A stretch of DNA of 64,000 nt, from NCBI GenBank assembly GCA_963812075.1, contig CAWETN010000008.1, forward strand, positions 434,001-498,000, written 5' to 3'. Positions 17,372 through 28,006 of the stretch are shown in pieces (positions within the stretch are counted from its first letter, which is position 1; every line of letters begins with the position of its first letter). The position numbers were made by a program, and so were the translations under genes. The notes under the pieces are model-generated. The model ran no database searches. It was not told the origin of the DNA and saw only the letters and a program-made list of their open reading frames with translations. The stretch comes from JAMXLO01 sp963812075 (GTDB lineage Bacteria > Pseudomonadota > Alphaproteobacteria > Acetobacterales > Acetobacteraceae).

Positions 17372-18694
17372 TCATCCTCTGATCGCCCACAGTTCCAGCC
17401 GCAGGTTGGGGAAGTCCCCCGACACATGGATCGCGAACCCGCCCGAGTTCTGCATCTGCTGCCAGTGCGGACTGGCGCGATCCAGTTCGAAATATGTCGC
17501 CCCCGCATAGAACGGCAGTTGCCGCGGCGCCACCGGCAGCGGGCGCACGGCAATGCCGGGCAGGGCGACGTTCACCAGCTCGCGGATATGCTCCACCGCG
17601 CCGATCTTCACCTGCGCCGGGAACAACCGCCGCAGCTGCTCGGCCTGCACGTCGGCCTGCACGGTCAGCACGAAGTTCGACGCGCGCAGGATGGCGCGGT
17701 CGGTGATCGGCCCGACACGCACGCCATGCCGCGCATCGCGCAGCGGGATCGGGATCGCCGTCGCCTCCAGCACCGCGGCGAGCGCCCGCCGCAGGTCGGC
17801 CACCACGGGCGCGAAGCTGCGCTGCAGGTCGTCATGCCGATAGGCCGGATAGGCGTTCGGCCGGCGCGTCTCCAGGAAGGTCGCGAACTCGCCGGCCATC
17901 TGCACCAGCGTGGTATACAGGGTCTCGGGGTGCAGGTTGGCCGCATCGGCCCAGTGCGCCAGCACGTTCTGCCAGCCGTTGATCGACTGCAGCAGCAGGA
18001 AGTCCGCCACCTGCGCGACGCCGGCCTGGCCGGGAGCGGTCATCCGCGCCGCCAACGCCTCGCCGCGCTGGTTCAGCATGCCCGACAATTCGGCGATCAG
18101 CCCCGCCAACGGCGGGGCGGCGGAGCACACCAGTGAAGGCGGGATCCAGCGTTCATCCAGGATGACGCGCCGGTCGGCGGTGACCTCGGTCACACGCGCC
18201 AGGCCGATGCACAGATAGCCGGTCCTCTCGTCGGTCTCGAGCAGGTAGCGCAGGCGCAGCCGTCCGATCTGCAACTCGGCCGGCTGCGGCGAAGCGGAGT
18301 GCGTGTCGTAGGCCTCGAACGGACGCGCCGCGTAGCGACCCTCGGTCACGTTGTCGGCCACCTCGACCCCGCCCGCCTGACGGATCGGCAGCGCCAGATA
18401 GACCAACACGTTGCGCGCGCTCTCCGGCAGCTCGAGCGGGGGCGGGTGGTCGGTCTCGCCCGGCAGCGCGAACGGCGTGCCGTCCTCGAAAACGCCGGTG
18501 GCGGAGGCGAGCGCGAAGCGGCCGGTGCCGAGCAGGTCGCGATCCAACGCGAAATCCACCAGGCCCCAGGGGTGCGGGCGCAGCGCCTGCACCCGGCTGC
18601 GCACCAACTGCTCGGTCCAGCGGTCCTGCTGCTGGAAGTGCTGCGTGCGCAGGAACATGCCTTCCTGCCAGACCACGCGGTTCGTCCAGCTCAT
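17372..18694 (-). CDS. tssK: T6SS baseplate protein TssK
   Basis: TssK trimers connect the baseplate to the membrane complex. The protein has 440 residues, a standard length. It starts with the signature NRVVWQEGMFLRTQHFQQQD and contains PHPWGLVDFALDRDLLGTGR, LLLQSINGWQNVLAHWAD (shoulder-domain region) and a C-terminal LPFYAGATYFELDRASPHW with FAIHVSGDFPNLRLELWAI. The frame is intact. It is placed between tssJ and tssL, and a REP-like hairpin follows the stop. Confidence 0.95.
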   Translation of the reverse strand: MSWTNRVVWQEGMFLRTQHFQQQDRWTEQLVRSRVQALRPHPWGLVDFALDRDLLGTGRFALASATGVFEDGTPFALPGETDHPPPLELPESARNVLVYLALPIRQAGGVEVADNVTEGRYAARPFEAYDTHSASPQPAELQIGRLRLRYLLETDERTGYLCIGLARVTEVTADRRVILDERWIPPSLVCSAAPPLAGLIAELSGMLNQRGEALAARMTAPGQAGVAQVADFLLLQSINGWQNVLAHWADAANLHPETLYTTLVQMAGEFATFLETRRPNAYPAYRHDDLQRSFAPVVADLRRALAAVLEATAIPIPLRDARHGVRVGPITDRAILRASNFVLTVQADVQAEQLRRLFPAQVKIGAVEHIRELVNVALPGIAVRPLPVAPRQLPFYAGATYFELDRASPHWQQMQNSGGFAIHVSGDFPNLRLELWAIRG

Positions 18695-18730
18695 CGGTCG
18701 GTTTCCCCCAAGTACGCTATGCGCGCCGGA

Positions 18731-19183
18731 TCATCCGGACTTCAGAGTGATAGCAAGTTTGCCGACGTTCAGTGTGAGTTTCGTCGGTCCGCTGGTCGCC
18801 ACCGGTGCGTCGGCGCGCCACTGCGCGCTGTCGATGTCGCGGTACAGCACGACGACGCCGATCGCCTGCACGCCGGGCTTCAACTCGAACGTCTTGGTCT
18901 GCGTCTCGCCCGGCGACAGCACGAACTCCTGCGAGCCGGCATCGTCCTGTCCCAGTGTCTGCTGCTCGTGCTCGGTCAGCGCGAACACGTCGCCGCGCTC
19001 GAACTTCGCCGTCTGGGTCAGCTGGTAGACGCGCACCGCGACCGGCGCCGCCTTGCCCGCGGCATCGGGGTTCTGATCCGCGCTGCCGATCATCGTGAGC
19101 GTAACCACCGCGGGTGGCTTGGGGCCGCACTGCGCCAGCGCCAGCGCCAGTGCGGACAGCAGCAGGGGGCGGCGGCAGATCAT
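18731..19183 (-). CDS. tssJ: T6SS outer-membrane lipoprotein TssJ
   Basis: TssJ is the outer-membrane lipoprotein that holds the periplasmic end of TssM. The 150 residues start MICRRPLLLSALALALAQCG. The hydrophobic signal ends in LAQC, with Cys19 the likely lipidated residue, although Gln just before the Cys departs from the usual Gly/Ala/Ser. The mature part has family features such as PVAVRVYQLTQTAKFERGDV and a beta-rich C-terminus (LSPGETQTKTFELKPGVQAI). The ATG at 19183 overlaps the tagH stop (ATGA). The gene precedes tssK by 36 bases, the standard tssJKLM order. Confidence 0.9.
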   Translation of the reverse strand: MICRRPLLLSALALALAQCGPKPPAVVTLTMIGSADQNPDAAGKAAPVAVRVYQLTQTAKFERGDVFALTEHEQQTLGQDDAGSQEFVLSPGETQTKTFELKPGVQAIGVVVLYRDIDSAQWRADAPVATSGPTKLTLNVGKLAITLKSG

Positions 19184-20614
19184 TCCGGCTCCTTCGCGGC
19201 AATTTCCTGCAGCACGCTCGTAGGCGCGCGCGAACGCCTTGCCGAACACACTGTCGAAGTCGTCGGCGAGCGCCTGCACGGTGCGCGCATGCAGCGCCTC
19301 GTAGGCGTCCCAGGCGCGCGCCTTGCGCTGCGCCGGCAGCAGCGTCATGCCACCGCTGTGCTCGGCGTCGACGCGCAGCCTCACCGGGTCGAGGCCGTCG
19401 AGCACCGCGCGCACCGCGGCCTGCATCGCCGCCATCGTCGCCAGCTCGTGCAGCCGGATGTCGCGCAGCGCCTCGGCCACCGCCTCGTGCGGCGCCATGT
19501 CGGTGCGGCGTCCTGCCCCGAGCATCGCCGCCATGGCGTCATCGTCACCGGCGGAGAACTTCAGCGGATTGTTGCCACGCGCCTGGATCATCGTCTGCTC
19601 GATGCGGAATTCGCTCTTGATCTGGGCGCGCCCGATCAGCACGGCACGCAGTCCCGCGACCATGTCGCGGAACGCCTTCGCCCAGGCCCCAGCATCGTCG
19701 CCGCCGGATCCTTGAACTGCGGCATCCTGCATCCCCGCGCCCTCGAGGAAGGCCGCCAGCAGTGCGTCGCCGCCGGCGGCATTCGCCGGCAGCGGCCGGC
19801 ACCGGCGCGGCGGCGGAGCGGCGATCGGCGGCTCCGGTGGCGGGGGTCGGAGGTGCGGCCTTGGGCTCCGTCCGCGGCGGCGGCACTGGTGCCGCCGTTG
19901 GCCGCGGACTCGGTCGCGGTGCCGGCGTGTGCCGCCAGCGGCGATGCCCTCCAGCAGATCCTTGTCCCAATCGTCTGGCAGCAGATCGTCGCCGGGGATG
20001 ATGCCGCCCTGGTGCAGCGGCATCTCACCGACCCGGGCGGACAGCTGCAGCGCATCCTCGGTCACCGGCGAATGGTCCGCCTGGGTCGGACCGCGGAACG
20101 GCGTCTCGTGCGGCTCCGGTGCCAGCGGATCGAAATCGGCGGCAACAGCGCGGACGTGGGCAGGCACGCGCAGGCTCGGATGATCCGGCTCGTCGAACGG
20201 ATTGCGCTCCGGCCGGGCGGGCGCGAACGGGTCCATGGCGAACGGATCGGCGAACGGGCTGGCGCCTCGGGCGGGGGCCGCGCGCGCCGCCGCCTCCTCG
20301 ACCAGCCGCACCTCGATCTCGTAGGCGCCGACGCGCAGCCGATCGCCGTCGCGCAGGTCTGCGCACGTCGCCGGCACCGAGTGGACGCGCTCTCGCGGTT
20401 GACGAAGGTGCCGTTGATCGAGGTGTCGGCGAGCTGCCAGGCCCCGCCGCGGAACGCCACCGCGAAGTGCCGCTTGGAGAGCAGCGCGCTCGGGATCGGG
20501 CAGCACCCAGTCGACGCCCGGTCCGCGCCCGACGGAGAACTCGCCGCCGGTCACGTTGCGGGTCTCGGGTGCCACCGTGTCCGGGCAGCGCAGAACCGTC
20601 ATGGTCAGTTGCAT
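19180..20614 (-). CDS. tagH: T6SS FHA-domain regulator TagH (Fha), several frameshifts
   Basis: FHA proteins bind phosphothreonine and act as a phosphorylation-dependent switch for T6SS assembly. The protein starts MQLTMTVLRCPDTVAPE (ATG 20614). Its FHA fold continues across frames: GGEFSVGRGPGVDWVLPDPE, LSKRHFAVAFRGGAWQLADT, SINGTFVNRE, LRDGDRLRVGAYEIEV. A disordered Pro/Ala/Asp linker follows. The C-terminal TagH domain reads DALLAAFLEGAGMQ, GRAQIKSEFRIEQTMIQARG and NNPLKFSAGDDDAMAAML. Breaks occur near 20487, 20398, in the 19800-19950 linker and near 19219. At the last, repair gives an end VLQEIAAKEPE with its stop overlapping the tssJ start. About 475 residues are expected. Confidence 0.85.
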
Positions 20615-20654
20615 GGTGTCAGCCGCGATGCGGCCCGGCCGCCGGTTCCTCGAT

Positions 20655-21251
20655 TCATGCCGTCTCGGCGGGCAGCCGGCCGGGGCCGCCCGCGGCGATA
20701 TTACGCCCACTTTCGAGAAAGCGGTGCAATCTTTCTTCGCGCCGCGTAACGTCGCCGCGAACCGCGGCGAGCGCCACCGCGCCGGCGGCCGCCGTGCCGG
20801 CGAGATGCGGCGCCGGCGGCACGGCGGGCTGGCCTTCCGGCGACATCGAATCGCCGCTCCAGAACGCGGCGATCGCCGCCCAGGCCTCCGGGCGTGCCGA
20901 CAGCCGCTGGCCTGCGCACGATCCCAGGCCAGCGCGGCGCGACTTGTCGGTCTGCTGGCGCACCCAGTCCTCGGCCGCCTCGCGTGCCGCGCGGTCGGCG
21001 GCCGGCAGATCGGCGGGCGCGGTGTGCGTGACGCACATGCAGGCCCACCACACCGCCTCGCGCTTCGGCAGCGCGTGCGCGACCAGCCGCGTCGCCTCGA
21101 TCAGGAAGCCGCCGCTTCCAGCCGGTCCAGCGCTTCGGTGACCTCGGTGCAGCCGTGCGATCAGCGTCCGCCGCCGCCGGGCCGAAGCGCCAGATGCGGC
21201 GTCAGCGCGGCGAGATCGCCGCCGGTCGAGCTTGACCAGTGTCTGGGACAT
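20655..21251 (-). CDS. DUF6931-like protein of the T6SS operon
   Basis: The function is unknown. The readable part contains FLIEATRLVAHALPKREAVW, then WACMCVTHT, DWVRQQTDKSRRAGLG, PEAWAAIAAFWSGDSMSPEG and HLAGTAAAGAVALAAVR. From memory this pattern (a PKREAVWWAC core, then an AGAVxLAAV helix) matches the DUF6931 family often found in T6SS clusters; I could not search to confirm. The first 50 or so residues are arginine-rich and look out of frame, so one or two base errors near 21150-21220 are likely. It lies nine bases after vgrG and 40 before tagH. Helical and soluble, with no signal peptide. Confidence 0.6.
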   Translation of the reverse strand: MSQTLVKLDRRRSRRADAASGASARRRRTLIARLHRGHRSAGPAGSGGFLIEATRLVAHALPKREAVWWACMCVTHTAPADLPAADRAAREAAEDWVRQQTDKSRRAGLGSCAGQRLSARPEAWAAIAAFWSGDSMSPEGQPAVPPAPHLAGTAAAGAVALAAVRGDVTRREERLHRFLESGRNIAAGGPGRLPAETA

Positions 21252-21259
21252 GTCGCGCG

Positions 21260-23255
21260 TCAGTTGATCATGGTGATGGCACCCTTGACCATCAGCATCG
21301 CATCGGCGTTCACCTGCGTCATCAGGCCCTTCACCTGCGTCTGGATCTGGCCCTCGATCTTGATCATCATGCCGTTGATGGTGACGCCCATCTGATCGAT
21401 CTTGATCGAGCTCTGGCCCACCTTCAGCTCGATGCTCTGCATCGCCTCGTTGGTGATCTGGCCGAGATCGGCCTTCAGGCTGACATTGCCCATCTTCACG
21501 TCGGTCGTGTGGTTGCCCATGGCGATCTTCACGTCATGGTTGCCCATGTCGACCTTCAGGCTGTTGTTGCCCTTGCTGACCGCGATCGCGCGGTTGCCGT
21601 CGGTCACCGTCAGGCTGTGGTCCTGCTTCACCTTGATGGTCTGGTTGTTCTGGATATCGACGGTCTCGTCCTTCTTCACCGTGACGATGCGGCAGTTGTC
21701 GATCGTCAGCGTCTGGTCGTTCTTGACGTAGGTCTTCAGGTCCTTCTGGGCCTGCTGATAGATGAGTTCGCTGCCCTTCTTGTCGTCGAAGGTGAACTCG
21801 TTGAAGTCGGACGTGCCGCCCTTCAGGCTGGACCGCGTGCGGAAGCCGGACTTGGTCTTGTCGGCCTTGCTGTAGATCGGCGTGTCGCGGCCGTTGTAGA
21901 GGCCGCCGACCACGATCGGCCGATCGGGATCGCCATCGACGAACGCCACCGCGACCTCGGTGCCGACGCGCGGAATGAACTGCGCGCCCCAGCCCTTGCC
22001 GGCCCAGGGCTGGATGACGCGCGCCCAGACCGACTGCGACGTCGGTCGCCTCGTCGCGATGGTCCCAGTAGAAGCGCACCTTCACCCGTGCGAGATCGTC
22101 GGTGTAGATCTCCTCGCCGTCGGGGCCCAGCACGATGGCGGTGTGGATGCCTTCCATGCGCGGGCGCGGCGTAGCCAGTGGCTGACGCCAGGTGACTTTG
22201 GAAGGGAAGCGGTGAAGCGGCAGGAATACTGCGCGGTGGCACTCTGGTTGATCCAGCTGTCGTCACTGGCCTAGTGGGTCGCGCTGCGCACGACGTAAGT
22301 ATCGTCGTATGCACTGGCCGGCTTGCTCTCGAGCTTGAACTTGCCGCCTGGAACCAGCTTGCCGAACTGCGTTGCGCCGTCGAACAAGGCGGCAACGGCC
22401 TCCGCCGCCTCCATCTCGCGCTTGGTACCGGTCGGTCACGGTCCCATTGTCGAAGGTCAGCGCGGGCCAACGGAATGCGTCACGCGCCGCCGCGCCGCCG
22501 GTGGCGAGCGTGGTCGGTTGCTCGTTCTGCAGCAGCGTATCGGGTTTTGTCGGATCGTAGTCCTTGAACTTCATCTTGCCACGCACGGTCGTTCCGGCGT
22601 GGTTGAAGTCCAGCAGCGGATTGCTGTTCTCACCGCCGGCGCCGAGGTACAGGTTGGCTCCGTCAATGCTCTCGAATGCCTGATTCTGATTCGCGATCAC
22701 CAGCGTGTGCTTGGTGGCGGTGTGTTCGAAGAAGTAGAACCAGCCTTCCTCTTCCATCAGGCGACTGGCAAAGTTCAGATCCGTTTCATTGAACTGGACG
22801 GTGTATTCGCGCTGCGTGCTGGACGGCGGGCCGCTGATGTCGGACAGGCCGGCATCCTGGAACATGGCCTGGAGTATGTCGCCAGCCGACTTCTTCTGCC
22901 ACACGCGACAGTCGGTGGTCTGGCCGAGGAACCACAGCCGCGGCACCATGGTGATGTTATAGGTCTCCTGGTCCGCGGCACCCGCGACACCACGCACCGA
23001 TCCATCCGCGCTCGCGCTTTGCACGATGCCGTGAAAGTAACGAACTGGCGCACCCGACGCCTGAAGCGTCACGCATGCCGGCTGGTTCAGCAGCCGGTTG
23101 GCGTCGAACCGGCCACTCTGGCAGACCGCGGTGACCTTGAAACGGAACGGCTGGCTGATCCCCTCACGCGCAGCAAGCAGGATCGGCACAAGCGTATCGT
23201 CGCCGAGCGGACTGGTCATCGACATCAGCGCGCCGGAGCGCGACCAGGTCGCCAT
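21260..23255 (-). CDS. vgrG: T6SS spike protein VgrG (TssI), several frameshifts
   Basis: VgrG trimers cap the Hcp tube and carry effectors into target cells. The gp27-like part is intact in one frame: VPILLAAREGISQPFRFKVT, NQPACVTLQ, YFHGIVQSAS, YNITMVPRLWFLGQTTDCRV, FQDAGLSDI, QFNETDLNFASRLMEEEGWF. The gp5-like OB-fold follows in other frames (HTAIVLGPDGEEIYTDDLAR, VKVRFYWDHRDEATD, WGAQFIPRVGTEV, FVDGDPDRPIVVGGLYNG). A repetitive beta-helix then ends VKGAITMIN. Breaks fall near 22420, 22280, 22170 and 22035. There is no C-terminal effector extension, so this is a structural VgrG. The ATG at 23255 begins the leftward operon. Confidence 0.9.
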
Positions 23256-23760
23256 GTCAGCTCGCCTCATCCGTCATGCGGGCATCGATGGGCACGTCAC
23301 CCTCGCTCCTGTTCGCTACTCAGGCTGTGTGTGCGTTAGCATGTCGTATCCGGCGGCACCACAGCGGAAATTCCCGGTGACAAATCCCCTCGGTCCACCG
23401 GACCCGAGGCACAGAAAAGCGTTGTTGCGCGGTCCGCCCGGCGCCTAGGTTCGCAGGCCGATCTCGACTACGTCGTGTCCTCGGGCATGGTCCCCTCGGT
23501 ACTGGGCTATCGCGGGCTCTCGCCGGACCTTCCACTTCGCTTCAATCTACCCGGATGGCTCGGTCTGGTGCCCGGCATTGGCAACGGCTCGCACGGCATG
23601 ACGAGCAGGTGCTGGAGCTGGTGTGGCTCGCGTCCCGGTTGGGCGCAGGCGACCCCGGCCGTGCACTGGAACACTGGCTGCTACAAACCGGTCACGGCAG
23701 ACTTTTGGCCGAGCTCACGCGCATAGTCGAAGGAGGATCGCCAAGGGCGGCTGAGCGGGC
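23256..23760 (+). other. 505-base spacer with a possible broken gene
   Basis: No complete gene is visible between vgrG and the ABC transporter. On the plus strand about 23600-23760 reads DEQVLELVWLASRLGAGDPG and ALEHWLLQTGHGRLLAELTR with G/C-rich third positions, which looks like real helical protein. An in-frame start is not clear, and the frame then runs into antisense of the transporter gene. A short gene broken by a base error (perhaps 23555-23790) is possible. No PAAR or adaptor signature was recognised. Confidence 0.3.
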
Positions 23761-24780
<1,020 letters not shown>

Positions 24781-24784
<4 letters not shown>

Positions 24785-25794
24785 GCCGCCGCCTCCACGC
24801 CGCCGGTATACAGATGGCACGCCACGTCGTGCCGCTCGCCGATCGCCACCTCCGCGGGGAACGACTTCTCACACACGCCCCGTATGTGGTCGGTGCAGCG
24901 CGGATGGAAGGGGCAGCCGGACGGGCGCGCATAGGGATGCGGGATCGAGCCCGCGATCGTCGCCAGCCGTGACCGTGGCTCGGCCAGCACGCTGGGGATC
25001 GAGCGCAGCAACGATCGCGTATACGGATGCCGCGGCGCGTGAAAGATCGCGTCCACCGGGCCCTTCTCCACCTCGTGGCCGAGATACATCACCACGACAT
25101 CGTCGGTCATCTCGGCGATCACGCCCATGTCGTGGGTGATCAGGATCACCGCCAGGCCGCGCTCCTGCTGCAGGCGGCGGATCAGGTCGAGGATCTGCGC
25201 CTGCGTGGTGACGTCCAGCGCCGTGGTCGGCTCGTCCGCGATCAGGATGCGCGGCTCGGCGGCCAGCGCCAGCGCGATCATCACCCGCTGCCGCAGCCCG
25301 CCCGATAGCTCGAACGAATACGCATCGACGCGCTGCGCCGGCCGCGGAATGCCGACCAGCGCCAGCAGCTCGATCGCGCGCACCCGTGCCGCACGCTTGG
25401 ACAGCGACGAATGCAGCCGGATCGCCTCTATGAGCTGGTTGCCGACCGTATGGAACGCCGACAGCGAGCTCATCGGCTCCTGGAACACCAGGCCGATCTC
25501 GCCGCCGCGGATCGCCCGCATCTCGGTGCCGTCGGAAGGAAGCTTCACCAGGTCGACGCTGCTGCCGTCGGCGCGGTGCAGCAGGATCTGGCCGGACACG
25601 ATGCGGCCAGGGCGCTCGACGATGCGCAGGATCGAGCGCGCGGTGACGCTCTTGCCGCAGCCGGATTCGCCGACGATGCCGAGCGTGCGGCCGGGATACA
25701 GGTCGAATGACGTGCCGTCCACCGCGCGCACCACGCCTTCGTCCTGGAAGAAGTGCGTATGCAGATCGCGGACCGAGAGGATGGGTTCAGCCAT
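24781..25794 (-). CDS. dppD: Peptide/opine ABC transporter ATP-binding protein (DppD-like)
   Basis: The second ATPase of the importer, 337 residues, intact. Motifs are Walker A GESGCGKSVTARS (about 38-50), Q-loop LVFQEPMSSLSAF, signature LSGGLRQRVMIALAL, Walker B ILIADEPTTALDV, the H-loop in LITHDMGVIAEM, and the C-terminal GCPFHPRCTDHIRGVC motif. The signature has LSGGL instead of LSGGQ/M, a mild variation. The start overlaps the end of the permease gene by eight bases, and the end overlaps dppF. Confidence 0.92.
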
Positions 25795-26920
25795 ACGGGT
25801 CCGCCGCGTCGCGCAGCCCGTCGCCCAGGAAGTTGAACGCCAGGATCACCACGATCACCGGCACCGCGGCGAACAGCAGCCAGGGGGCAAGACCCAGCGT
25901 CTGCAGGTTCTGCGCGTCCTGCAGCATGACGCCCCAGGAGATCGCCGGCGGGCGCAGACCGAGGCCGAGGAAGGACAGCGTGGTCTCGCTGATGATCATC
26001 GCCGGCAGCGCGAGGCTGACCGCGGCGATGATGTGCGACAGGAACGATGGCACCATGTGGCGGAAGATGATCCGCATGCGCGAGGCGCCGCAGAGCTCGG
26101 CGGCGGTGATGAAGTCCTCCTCGCGCAGTGCGAGGAAGCGGCCGCGCACCACGCGCGCGAGCTCGGTCCAGCCGATCAGCGAGATGATCAACGTGATGGC
26201 GAAATACACCTGCTGCGGCGACCAGCTGGTCGGCACCGCGGCGGCGAGGCCCATCCATAGCGGGATGGTCGGGATCGACCGCAGGATCTCGATGACTCGC
26301 TGGATCACCACATCCAGCCCAGCCGCCCTGCAGGCCGGAGATGCCGCCCAGCAACACGCCGAGAACGAGGCTCAGCGTCACGCCGACCAGCCCGATCGTG
26401 AGCGAGGTCCGGGTCGCGAGCACCAGGCGGGAGAACACGTCGCGGCCCGAGCTGGTCGGTGCCCAGCAGGAACAGCGCGTTCTCCGGCTTGCCGTCGGGG
26501 ACGCCCAACAGATGGATGTCGGTCGGGATCAGGCCGAGGAAGTCGTACGCGTAGCCATGCGCGAACAGCACGAGGTCGCGCGGCTCGCTGGCGATCCGGT
26601 GCGTAGGTCAGCTTGAAGGTACGCGGGTCGCGCTTGCCCTTCAGCGCATAGACCTGCGGGTGGAAGTGGCCGTCCGCGTCGAACCAGTGGATCGGCTGCG
26701 GCGGGATGTAGCTGCGGCTGGCCTGGGTCTCGAATGGCGGCGCGTAGGCCAGCACGTCGGCGAACAGCGCGACCAGGTAGAACAGTCCGACGATCACCGC
26801 GCTGACCACCGCCAGGCGGTGCTTGCGGAAGCGCCACCAGATGAGCTGGCGCTGGGTGGCGACGGCGACGCGGGTCTCCGCCTCGGTGACCAGCGGTTCG
26901 TCGAGGACGACGTCGCTCAT
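25787..26920 (-). CDS. dppC: Peptide/opine ABC transporter permease (DppC-like), about three frameshifts
   Basis: Inner-membrane permease of the importer. The N-terminus MSDVVLDEPLVTEAE and first membrane helix HRLAVVSAVIVGLFYLVALF are followed by a long periplasmic insert. After breaks near 26603, 26447 and 26318 the conserved transmembrane core appears (LTIGLVGVTLSLVLGVLLGG, IPTIPLWMGLAAAVPTSW). The EAA coupling loop reads EEDFITAAELCGASRMRIIF, then RHMVPSFLSHIIAAV. The start overlaps the upstream permease stop (ATGA). Periplasmic inserts of this size occur in the DppC-type permeases of agrobacterial opine-like systems. About 377 residues are expected. Confidence 0.85.
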
Positions 26921-27912
26921 CGGAACTGGCCCAGCCGGATGCGCGGATCGATCCACATCAGCAGCAGATCGGACAGCAGCGTGCCGACCACGGTCAGCAC
27001 GCCGAGCAGCAGGATGATGGTGGAGGCCAGCAGCATGTCCTGCGACAGCAGCGAGCGCAGCAGCAGCGGGCCGACCGTCGGCAGGCTGAGCACCACCGAG
27101 ATGATCACCGAGCCGGACACCATGAACGGCAGCAGATAGCCGATGGTGCTGGCGAACGGGTTGAGCGCGGCGCGCACCGGATATTTCATGATGACGCGCC
27201 GTTCCGGCAGGCCGCGGGCGCGGGCGGTGACGACGTAGGGCCGGCGCAGCTCGTCGAGCAGGTTGGCGCGCATGATGCGCACGAGCTGCGCGGTGCCGGC
27301 CAGCGACAGGATCAGGATCGGCACCGGCAGGTGCTGCGATCAGGTCCACCACCTTCGTCCAGCTCCAGGGCGCCAGCTGCTGGTCGGCGGAGAACAGGCC
27401 GCCGACGCTGATGCCGAACAGCCGCAGGCCGAAATACATCACGATCAGCGCCAGCAGGAAGTTCGGGATGGCCAGGCCGATGAAGCCGAGGAAGGTGAAG
27501 ATGTAGTCGCCGAGCGAGTATTGCCGCACGGCGGAGTAGATGCCGATCGGCAAGGCGAGGCCCCAGGTGACGACGATGGCGCCGAGTGACAGCAGCACCG
27601 TCAGCCACAGTCGGTCGCCGATGACCTCGGTCACCGGGCGGCCGTACTCGAACGAACGGCCAAAATCGCCGCTCGCCACCATGGCGATCCATTTCCAGTA
27701 CTGCACGTAGAGCGGCTGGTTCAGCCCATACGCAAGGCGCATCGCGTCCGCCTCGGCGGCCGAGATCGAGCGTGCCCGAGGCGGCCGCCTGCGCAGCATA
27801 GGCGGTGACGAAATCGACCGGCGGCAAGGTGCAGGATGCGAACGTCACCAGGGTGATCGCGAAGACTGGTGATCGCCGCCAGCACCAGGCGACGCGCGAG
27901 GTAGGTCAGCAT
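26917..27912 (-). CDS. dppB: Peptide/opine ABC transporter permease (DppB-like), about three frameshifts
   Basis: First permease of the importer, about 331 residues when repaired. It starts MLTYLARRLVLAAIT and continues in a second frame LVTFASCTLPPVDFVTAYAA, then a third: LYVQYWKWIAMVASGDFGRS, FEYGRPVTEVIGDRLWLTV and TFLGFIGLAIPNFLLALIVM. The EAA loop reads PYVVTARARGLPERRVIMKY, then PVRAALNPF. Breaks are near 27868, 27775 and 27340. The GDFGRSF motif is typical of DppB permeases. The stop overlaps the next permease start. A small GC hairpin (near 27963) separates it from the solute-binding gene. Confidence 0.85.
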
Positions 27913-28006
27913 CGCCGCGCTGGAGGCAGGACGGTGGCGATGGGCGGCGCTCCCTCCCCCGACCCTCTCGCGCGAGGGCAGGCTCGCAGGAGGGCGGCTC
28001 GACCTC

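Noticed and set aside
19180..19400. Apparent fusion of tagH to tssJ
   Set aside because: TssJ needs its own signal peptide and the tagH end is restored by one base change; a fusion would hide the lipoprotein signal.
18299..20749. 816-codon plus-strand open frame
   Set aside because: Runs antisense through tssK, tssJ and tagH, has no family motifs, and reflects lack of stops in high-GC DNA.
21260..22030. C-terminal effector domain on VgrG
   Set aside because: The tail is the normal repetitive beta-helix and ends directly after it; no extra domain.
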